Of a stretch of 34,313 bases of DNA, positions 16,294-23,513 are shown in pieces. A program made the translations under genes and the position numbers. How positions within the stretch are numbered: the stretch's first letter is position 1; each line of letters begins with the position of its first letter. The DNA is from Lachnospiraceae bacterium (GTDB lineage: Bacteria > Bacillota > Clostridia > Lachnospirales > Lachnospiraceae). The notes beneath the pieces are model-generated. The model was not told the DNA's origin. It made no database searches and was given only the letters and a program-made list of their open reading frames with translations. Location of the stretch: NCBI GenBank assembly GCA_022510685.1, contig JAFLTA010000030.1, positions 1-34,313 of the forward strand, written 5' to 3'.

Positions 16294-18459
16294 ATGGGAG
16301 ACGATTTTAACACAGAAGGAATGCTGGAAGTCTATCTCTATGAAAACGGGCAGCTTCTGGAGGAATTGCAAGATACAGTAATGGAGCAGAAGGATGCCGA
16401 CTGTTTTGACGAGGACAGCATTAATCAGATTTTCAGAACCATGCATACCATTAAGGGTTCTTCCGGTATCATGATGTTCGACGAAGTAACCCGGCTTGCG
16501 CATAAGTTGGAGGACGTATTCTTCTATCTGAGGGAATCCAAACCGGAGGGAGTCCCCCACTTAAAATTAGTGGATCATGTCTTGAACGTAGCCGACTTCA
16601 TTTCAGGGGAGATGGAGAAACTGGAAAATGGTGAGCCGGCAGACGGGGATGCCACAAAGATTTATAACGAAGTAGACAAATTTCTGCAGTCTATTCAAGG
16701 TGGCAAGGAAGAAAAAGAAAAGGTTATTAAGGAAAATGTCAGTGAGGAGCCGGAGCAGTTTTACATTGCGCCGATGGCTACCAGCAATAGCAAATTTTAT
16801 AAAGTGTACCTCACTTTCAATCCGGAGATTCAGTTGGCGAATGTACATGCCTACAAGATAGTTTATGCGTTGAAAGAGGTTGCAGAGGATCTGTTGTATG
16901 ACCCGGAAGATATCCTCACAAACGAAAGCAGTGCAGATGAGATTATCGAAGACGGCTTTAAGATGCTCCTTCAGACGCAGAGCACTGAGGAAGATTTACA
17001 TGAGCTGATTCAGGAAGGCTATGAACTGGATAAGGTGGAAATTGTGGAGTGTACCGCTGCAGAGTTCCAGCAGGGCTTTGACAGTGTCGGTTCTGAAATC
17101 CGCATTGATTTGACATCCGGTGCGGAGGACGCTGAAAAGAAAGCGGATGGAGAAGCCGGCGAGGCAGTCGCTCAGCCGGCACCACAGCCGCCACAACCGC
17201 AAAAAGCACCTGCACCCGGTGATTTCGTCATCGAGTCCAAGGAACCCGGTAAGGCGAAAAAATTGGCGCGAGATAAACCGAAGAAAGCTGACAAGGCCTC
17301 CTTTATTAGCGTAGATGTGCGTAAGATGGATCAGCTGATGGATTTGATTGGAGAGCTGGTTATCTCGGAATCCGTGGTGTTACAGAATCCGGACTTGAAA
17401 GTGCCGGGGTTGAAGCTGGATAACTTTAACAAGGCAGCAGGGCAGATGAGCAAGATTTCTTCCGATTTGCAGAATGTTATCATGAGTATGCGAATGGTAC
17501 CGCTGGCAAATACTTTCCAGAAAATGAACCGTATTGTGTTTGATGTGTCTCGTAAACTGGGTAAGGATATCGAGTTTGAGATGATCGGAGAGCATACGGA
17601 GGTTGATAAAAACCTCATTGAGCATATTTCTGACCCGCTTATGCATTTGGTAAGAAATGCGGTTGACCATGGTATCGAGACGCAGGAAGAACGTGATGCA
17701 GCAGGCAAAAGGGAGAAAGGACGTGTAACACTTTCGGCGAAGACAGAGTCCGGCAAGGTGTGGATTGGTGTACAGGATAACGGTGGCGGACTGGACAGAA
17801 ATAAAATTTTGGCGAAAGCGCGCAGCAAGAACCTATTAGATCCGTTGAAACAGGACAGCTCTTATACGGATAAGGAAGTATATCAGTTTATCACGCTACC
17901 GGGATTTTCCACGAATGAGCAGGTTACAGAGTATTCCGGACGTGGAGTTGGTATGGACGTTGTAGTATCCAATCTGCAATCCATTGGAGGTTCTCTGGAA
18001 ATTGAGAGTACACATGGGCAGGGAACTACCATGTTCCTGAAGATACCTCTCACTTTGGCAATCATAGACGGTATTGTTATGGAGGTGGGAAATACTACAT
18101 TTGTCATAGAGACGGGTATTGTTCGGGAGTTTATTGGAATACGTACCGAAGATATCATTGTGGAGCCAGACGGTGAGGAATTTATCATGATTCGCGGTGA
18201 AGGTTATCCGATATTGCGACTGGGGGATTGGTATCATATAGAAGGTTATGACATAGATTCCTCAGAGGCGATGATTGTCTTGATAGAAGTAGACGGTGAA
18301 GAACTTTGTCTTCTGGTGGATAGACTTATTGGCAAACAGGAGATTGTAGTAAAACCAATCCCGGATTACATTCACAGGGTAGAAGGATTATCAGGATGTA
18401 CCCAGCTGGGCGATGGCAGCATCGCATTGATTCTGGATGCAGCTGGTTTAATCGAATAA
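16294..18459 (+). CDS. cheA: Chemotaxis histidine kinase CheA
   Basis: The central kinase of the chemosensory array, 721 residues. P1 carries phosphorylated H51 in TMHTIKGSSG. A divergent P2-like segment (about 155-255; YKVYLTFNPEIQLANVHAY) would dock the receiver and CheB. A Pro/Ala/Gln-rich linker (about 285-300) precedes P3 dimerisation (RKMDQLMDLIGELVISES). The P4 ATPase has N box LVRNAVDHGIE, G1 QDNGGGLD and G2 GRGVGMDVV. P5 is CheW-like (from about 585, LTLAIIDGIVMEVG). All catalytic boxes look intact. Spacing is 13 nt from the receiver gene and 24 nt to cheW, each with a strong ribosome site. Confidence 0.97.
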   Translation: MGDDFNTEGMLEVYLYENGQLLEELQDTVMEQKDADCFDEDSINQIFRTMHTIKGSSGIMMFDEVTRLAHKLEDVFFYLRESKPEGVPHLKLVDHVLNVADFISGEMEKLENGEPADGDATKIYNEVDKFLQSIQGGKEEKEKVIKENVSEEPEQFYIAPMATSNSKFYKVYLTFNPEIQLANVHAYKIVYALKEVAEDLLYDPEDILTNESSADEIIEDGFKMLLQTQSTEEDLHELIQEGYELDKVEIVECTAAEFQQGFDSVGSEIRIDLTSGAEDAEKKADGEAGEAVAQPAPQPPQPQKAPAPGDFVIESKEPGKAKKLARDKPKKADKASFISVDVRKMDQLMDLIGELVISESVVLQNPDLKVPGLKLDNFNKAAGQMSKISSDLQNVIMSMRMVPLANTFQKMNRIVFDVSRKLGKDIEFEMIGEHTEVDKNLIEHISDPLMHLVRNAVDHGIETQEERDAAGKREKGRVTLSAKTESGKVWIGVQDNGGGLDRNKILAKARSKNLLDPLKQDSSYTDKEVYQFITLPGFSTNEQVTEYSGRGVGMDVVVSNLQSIGGSLEIESTHGQGTTMFLKIPLTLAIIDGIVMEVGNTTFVIETGIVREFIGIRTEDIIVEPDGEEFIMIRGEGYPILRLGDWYHIEGYDIDSSEAMIVLIEVDGEELCLLVDRLIGKQEIVVKPIPDYIHRVEGLSGCTQLGDGSIALILDAAGLIE

Positions 18460-18483
18460 AATACAAAGAAAGGAAGGTAATCT

Positions 18484-18984
18484 ATGAGCGAACAGCAGGA
18501 CGCATTAAAGGAGAAATATGTGACCTTTATGTCAAAAAATGAATATTTCGGTTTGAAAATCGAATATGTCAATGAGATAATTGTTCTTCAGGAAATTACT
18601 GCAATTCCGGAAAGTGAAGAATATATCAAAGGTCTTATCAATCTCCGCGGAAAAATCATTCCGGTCATTGATGTCCGGCTTCGGTTTAGGCAGGAGCCCT
18701 TTGATTATGATGACCGTACCTGTATTATCGTCATTAATGTGCAAAGCACGGTGGTGGGACTGATCGTAGAGAAAATTGCAGAGGTAGTGGAAATTCCGGA
18801 AGAAAATTTACTGCCATCTCCGTCCATCGGACATGGAGATAAGATGAAAGATCGTTATGTCTACGCCATCGGTAAAGTAGGAGAATCGGTGAAACTCTTG
18901 TTAGACCCGGACAAGCTGCTGAATGACGATGACTTATCCATGGTGGAGCAGGTCAGCGAGGAAGCGGAAGTCATGTCAGAGTAA
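18484..18984 (+). CDS. cheW: Chemotaxis coupling protein CheW
   Basis: A 166-residue adaptor linking receptor and CheA at the membrane array. The CheW fold is clear from YVTFMSKNEYFGLKIEYVNEI at the start, IPESEEYIKGLINLRGKIIPVIDVR (the signature NLRG.IIPVID) and IVEKIAEVVEIPEE. A short acidic C-terminal tail follows. It has a good ribosome site (AAAGGAAGG) and follows cheA by 24 nt. The 130 nt to the receptor gene contain only a short frame judged spurious. Confidence 0.95.
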   Translation: MSEQQDALKEKYVTFMSKNEYFGLKIEYVNEIIVLQEITAIPESEEYIKGLINLRGKIIPVIDVRLRFRQEPFDYDDRTCIIVINVQSTVVGLIVEKIAEVVEIPEENLLPSPSIGHGDKMKDRYVYAIGKVGESVKLLLDPDKLLNDDDLSMVEQVSEEAEVMSE

Positions 18985-19114
18985 CAGCACTTCTTAATTC
19001 TCATGAACCTGTCCTATAAATGGGATAAAGATAAGGAACCTATCAAAGAGAAAACCACAACCAGCGCACGGTGGGTTTTCCGCAAAATAAAGTTGCGCAG
19101 AAAAGAGGTAAAAA

Positions 19115-20458
19115 ATGAAAAATATGAAATTGTACACGAAACTGATATTGGGTTTTGGTCTTATCGATGTATTTTTGATCATTGCATTGATAGTCGGATA
19201 CGAAACAGCCGAAAAAACTGCAGTAGCAAAAAATCCGGAGCAATATTTGCAACAGCATATTTACGTGACCATTGCGATGGGAGTTATAGCAGTAGCTATC
19301 TCACTTGCGATTGCGCTGAATATTACCAAGACATTCCGCCAGTCTATCAAGACATTGTCTGATGGAGCAGCGAAATTGGTGGAAGGTGATATTAAGGGTC
19401 TGAAATTGAAAAAATATGGTCAGGATGAGTTTGGTGAACTGATTGATGAGTATCAAAAAGTTGCCAATCAACTTGTGGTGCAGGCTGAGGTAGCCAATGC
19501 CGTGGGTGACAACGATCTGACACAGGAAGTGATACCTCACTCCCCGAAGGATTTCATGGGACATGCCCTGAAAAAGCTGGCTGACAGTAAAGTTACTTCG
19601 GTGGTGAAGGTTGGTCAGGCTACCACACAGATATCTACAAGTGCATCTGAGGTGGCAAGTGCCAGTGAGGCATTGGCACAGGGCTCCACAGAGCAGGCAA
19701 GCGCCATAGAGGAGATTACAGCATCTATCGCTGATATTGCGGATAAGACAAAGCAGAATGCAAGCGAGGCTGATCAGGCATCCGAACTGGTACAGCTTGC
19801 CATTGTAGATGTGAAAAAAGGAAATACCCAGATGGAGGAAATGATGAAGGCTATGTCCGAGATCAATCAGTCTTCCGAAAGTATTTCTAAGATCATCAAG
19901 GTGATTGATGACATTGCATTCCAGACCAATATTCTTGCTTTGAATGCTGCAGTTGAGGCGGCAAGAGCCGGTGAGGCAGGAAAAGGTTTTGCCGTTGTGG
20001 CAGAGGAAGTCAGAAATCTGGCTGCCAAGAGTGCAGCAGCTGCTGCAGAGACAGCAGAGATGATCGAGGATTCCATCCAGAAAGTGGAAGTTGGCTCCAG
20101 TATTGCAGAGGAGACAGAAAAGGCATTAGAAGAAATTACCGATGCGGTTGAGAAATGTAAAGTTATGATTACGGACATTGCAGAGTCTTCCAACTATCAG
20201 GCAACGGCAATCGAGCAGGTAGATCAGGCGATTACTCAGGTTTCACAGGTAGTACAGAACAATTCCGCTACCAGTGAAGAGTGTGCAGCAGCAAGCGTGG
20301 AACTTGCCGGACAGGCAGATGCCCTGAAAGAAGTGTTGGCCAAATATAAACTGCCTCCAGGAAGTGGCGTAGGAGCAGATACTTCCCTCAGCTATCAAAG
20401 CAGCAGTGCACAAAATGAGCAGATTATTTCTCTTGGAGATGGCTTTGGTAAATACTAA
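19115..20458 (+). CDS. Methyl-accepting chemotaxis protein with almost no outside sensor domain
   Basis: A 447-residue receptor feeding CheA through CheW. Two membrane helices (about residues 8-28 and 50-70) are separated by only about 22 residues, so there is no room for a ligand-binding domain outside the cell. HAMP (from [13 protein letters not shown]) and a second linker region precede the long signalling hairpin, whose tip reads [40 protein letters not shown]. Glu/Gln/Ala-rich heptads on both arms are likely methylation sites for CheR and CheB. The C-terminus lacks the NWETF-type CheR-docking peptide. The gene is the last of the che cluster and a strong terminator follows. Confidence 0.95.
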   Translation: MKNMKLYTKLILGFGLIDVFLIIALIVGYETAEKTAVAKNPEQYLQQHIYVTIAMGVIAVAISLAIALNITKTFRQSIKTLSDGAAKLVEGDIKGLKLKKYGQDEFGELIDEYQKVANQLVVQAEVANAVGDNDLTQEVIPHSPKDFMGHALKKLADSKVTSVVKVGQATTQISTSASEVASASEALAQGSTEQASAIEEITASIADIADKTKQNASEADQASELVQLAIVDVKKGNTQMEEMMKAMSEINQSSESISKIIKVIDDIAFQTNILALNAAVEAARAGEAGKGFAVVAEEVRNLAAKSAAAAAETAEMIEDSIQKVEVGSSIAEETEKALEEITDAVEKCKVMITDIAESSNYQATAIEQVDQAITQVSQVVQNNSATSEECAAASVELAGQADALKEVLAKYKLPPGSGVGADTSLSYQSSSAQNEQIISLGDGFGKY

Positions 20459-20479
20459 TCTTAAGATTTAGAATACTGT

Positions 20480-20512
20480 ATACCGGCACAATATTTGTGC
20501 CGGTATGTTTTT
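20480..20512 (+). terminator. Rho-independent terminator of the che operon
   Basis: ATACCGGCACAA (20480-20491) pairs perfectly with TTGTGCCGGTAT (20495-20506), with a 3-nt loop, followed by GTTTTT. Confidence 0.92.
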
Positions 20513-20545
20513 ATCGAATAGGAGATTCCTCCTATTCGATAAAAA
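20508..20545 (+). repeat. Perfect inverted repeat overlapping the che terminator tail
   Basis: A 17-bp perfect stem (20508-20524 with 20529-20545) around loop ATTC. Its left arm begins with the T run of the preceding terminator, so the two RNA hairpins share bases. The arms contain GGAG and CTCC. It ends 80 nt before the hybrid-kinase gene. Confidence 0.7.
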
Positions 20546-20624
20546 ATTCATTTTAATAATTGCGTAGAGAATGGGTGATGGAAAAAGAACACAGAAACGA
20601 TAAAGAGGCACTGGAGGTATTAGT

Positions 20625-23513
20625 TTGGAATATCTGGAGGAGAACAATCGGAATCAGGAAAAAATCGAGAGACTGATTTTAATCCTGTACGGAATCTATA
20701 ATATTGCCATGTGCGCAGATTTACTTCGTTTACCGGGAAATATCGGTACAGTAATTGCAATGCTGTTAGCCATGGTGATTGCTTGGGGTGCTAAAGTTGC
20801 TAATCTGCGTACGGTGAAATTCAGAGCGATGGTGACTGTGTTGATGTTGGAAATCAGTATTGTCCTGTATGCTACACAGCTATATAATATTTTACAGGTA
20901 TTGACACTTGCATTAGTCGGAGTGATTATTGTCGCATTATACAACATACCTCAAATTTTAATACCGACTTTTTTGGGTACAGTGGTTATTTATTTGTACC
21001 ATTTCTTTGTATTGCATTCGATTTGCTATGCGACAGGGGAAGAAGTATTCTACGATATCATGACAGTGGGAAATGTATTTCTGGCAGAATACTTAGTCTA
21101 TTATCTGGTAAAAAAACGCGAAGAAAGTATTGTACAATTTTTTAAAGTTATAGATGTTTTGCAGGAGGCAGAGCATAGTAAAGATGATTTTTTGTCTAAT
21201 GTCAGTCATGAAATTCGTACACCAATCAATACCATATGTGGAATGAGTGAACTGGTGCAGGGGGAGGAAGACCCGCGTAAAATGAGGGATGCTTTGTTTG
21301 ACATCCAGCAGGCGGGACGAAATCTTCTTTCGGTCGTCAGTGATATTTTGGATTTCTCGGAATTACAGTCCGGTAAGATCGAGATTCAGGAAGAAGAATA
21401 TAACATTAGTTCTACAATTAACGACATTATCAATATGAGCTTAGCCAGAAAAAATCAGAAAAAAATTGAGTTTATTGTAGACTGTGATGCAAATATACCA
21501 AAAGGGCTTTTGGGTGATGAGAAAAAACTGCGCCGCATTATTATGAATCTGGTAAATAATGCGATTAAATTTACTAAGGATGGCGGCGTTACCATCCATA
21601 TTTCCAGTCGTCAGGAGGAATATGGAATCAATCTTATCATCACTGTTTCTGATACCGGAATCGGTATGGAAGCAAAGAACATGGAAAAAATTTTTACCAG
21701 TTTTAGTCAGATTGATACCAGAAAGAATCGTCAGGAGGGCGGTATCGGTCTGGGGCTTGCGATATCTCAGGCGTTAGTGGAGCGCATGGGTGGAGTGATT
21801 ACGATAAAAAGTAAGCTGGGTAAGGGAACGGCAGTGCGAGTGGTAGTTCCGCAAAAAGTCATAGATGCCCAGCCGATTGCGCAGTTGGAAAAGAAAGATG
21901 AGATTAATATAGCCGTATATATTGATATGGAGCAGTTTGGTTTGGTGGCGATTCGCGACCAATATACAGAGTGTCTCAGCCATATGGTGAACCAGTTGCA
22001 GACGAAATGCCATATCTGTCGAAATCTGGCAGAATTAAAACGACGGATTGAAAGGGAAAAATTTACCCATATCATTGTGAGTATTGTGGAGTATGAGGAG
22101 GACCGCAAATATTTTGATAAACTGGCAGAAACGATTTCTCTGGTGGTCATCTTGAATCGTGAGGATGAAGATGAGATGACGAATGCAAATATAATCCGTA
22201 TTTATAAACCGTTTTATGTTTTGTCTATCGTCAATGTACTTAACCATGGGAATCAGATGCGCACTGTGAATAGGCATCATAGGAAATTTATTGCACCGGA
22301 AGTGCGTGTCCTCGTAGTAGATGATAACCTTATGAATATACGTGTCATAGAGGGGCTTCTGGACAAATACCGGATAAAGGTATCGCGTGCCATGAGTGGT
22401 CGCGAGGCATTGGAAAAGATAGAGTCCAAAGAGTTTGATTTTGTATTTATGGATCACATGATGCCGGAAATGGATGGTATAGAAACGTTCCATCGTATCC
22501 GTAATAAGGTAGGAAATTATTTCCAGAAGGTGCCGATTGTTGCGCTTACTGCCAATGCCGTGGCAGGCAGCAGAGAAAAATTTATGGAGGAGGGCTTCAA
22601 CGATTTTGTGGAAAAACCTGTAGAGGTCTCTGTGCTGGAGCGTGTGCTGCATCGAACCTTAAAAGAGGAAAAAATACAGTATATAGATGACGAGACCGCT
22701 GAGATGGAAACGGTAGGAGTGACTGCTGAAACCAACGAAACATCGGGAGAGCCGGGCTCTGCTACTGCTGTCAACAAGCCACAGAAATCCAGTGAGTTTA
22801 TGATAGGGGATTTGGACGTGGAAAAGGGTATTTCCTTTTGTGGCAGCAAAGAAAAATATATTGATATTCTCGCTGAATGTTACGGAAGCAGCTCCGATAT
22901 GGGTAAAAACATTGAGAGACTTTATCGGGAGGAAAACTGGCAGGAGTATACGATTATGGTACATGGATTAAAGAGTACCATGATGGGGATTGGTGCTGTG
23001 CCATTATCCGGACAGGCAAAAGAGCTGGAGATGGCAGGAAAAGCCGATGATATTGAGTTGATTCGTGGTCGACACGATGGTATGATGGCAGAGTACCGTA
23101 GAGTGATGCGTGAGATTGCAGACGACCCACAGGTAGATACGGAAGGTCGTGTCGGTATTGAACAAATAGACCTGTCCGAAATTTTGGATAGAAACAAAGA
23201 GGGGGATACAGAGGAAGCAGAAGATACTCCGGATACAGAAGAAGCAGTAGCAGCGTCTTCGGATTTACAAAACCTTTCAGAGGAACGGTTTGATGAGATG
23301 TTTCAGGAGTTGGAGGATGCAGCTTACAGTATAGATGGGGAGGAAATGAAAGAGGTACTGGAAGAATTAATTCGGTATCGTTACCACGGAAAGAAATTGC
23401 AGGAGCTATTAAAATCTGTCTTTCATAAGATAGAGATGAGTGATTATTTATCTGCATTGGAACTGGTAGAGAAAGTTCGTAAAAAAATACTGTCAGAGGG
23501 AGGTGCGCAGTAA
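20625..23513 (+). CDS. Membrane hybrid histidine kinase (HisKA-HATPase-pseudoREC-REC-HPt)
   Basis: A 962-residue sensor kinase built for a multi-step phosphorelay. About six membrane helices fill residues 15-165 with very short loops, so the sensor is inside the membrane. Next come HisKA (H195 in NVSHEIRTP), HATPase (NLVNNAIKFT, DTGIGM, GGIGLGLAIS), a receiver-like segment without the acceptor Asp (about 430-545; S486 in its place, K528 kept), a true receiver with D610 in FMDHMMPEMDG, and HPt with H780 in VHGLKSTMMG. An acidic linker and a helical tail of about 70 residues end the protein. The start is TTG 20625 with GGAGGT 6 nt upstream, and no ATG precedes the first helix. The stop overlaps the next start (TAATG). 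Confidence 0.93.
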   Translation: MEYLEENNRNQEKIERLILILYGIYNIAMCADLLRLPGNIGTVIAMLLAMVIAWGAKVANLRTVKFRAMVTVLMLEISIVLYATQLYNILQVLTLALVGVIIVALYNIPQILIPTFLGTVVIYLYHFFVLHSICYATGEEVFYDIMTVGNVFLAEYLVYYLVKKREESIVQFFKVIDVLQEAEHSKDDFLSNVSHEIRTPINTICGMSELVQGEEDPRKMRDALFDIQQAGRNLLSVVSDILDFSELQSGKIEIQEEEYNISSTINDIINMSLARKNQKKIEFIVDCDANIPKGLLGDEKKLRRIIMNLVNNAIKFTKDGGVTIHISSRQEEYGINLIITVSDTGIGMEAKNMEKIFTSFSQIDTRKNRQEGGIGLGLAISQALVERMGGVITIKSKLGKGTAVRVVVPQKVIDAQPIAQLEKKDEINIAVYIDMEQFGLVAIRDQYTECLSHMVNQLQTKCHICRNLAELKRRIEREKFTHIIVSIVEYEEDRKYFDKLAETISLVVILNREDEDEMTNANIIRIYKPFYVLSIVNVLNHGNQMRTVNRHHRKFIAPEVRVLVVDDNLMNIRVIEGLLDKYRIKVSRAMSGREALEKIESKEFDFVFMDHMMPEMDGIETFHRIRNKVGNYFQKVPIVALTANAVAGSREKFMEEGFNDFVEKPVEVSVLERVLHRTLKEEKIQYIDDETAEMETVGVTAETNETSGEPGSATAVNKPQKSSEFMIGDLDVEKGISFCGSKEKYIDILAECYGSSSDMGKNIERLYREENWQEYTIMVHGLKSTMMGIGAVPLSGQAKELEMAGKADDIELIRGRHDGMMAEYRRVMREIADDPQVDTEGRVGIEQIDLSEILDRNKEGDTEEAEDTPDTEEAVAASSDLQNLSEERFDEMFQELEDAAYSIDGEEMKEVLEELIRYRYHGKKLQELLKSVFHKIEMSDYLSALELVEKVRKKILSEGGAQ

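Noticed and set aside
19003..19362. 119-codon frame between cheW and the receptor gene
   Set aside because: It overlaps the receptor gene in another frame, has no ribosome site and reads as low-quality sequence. A shadow frame.
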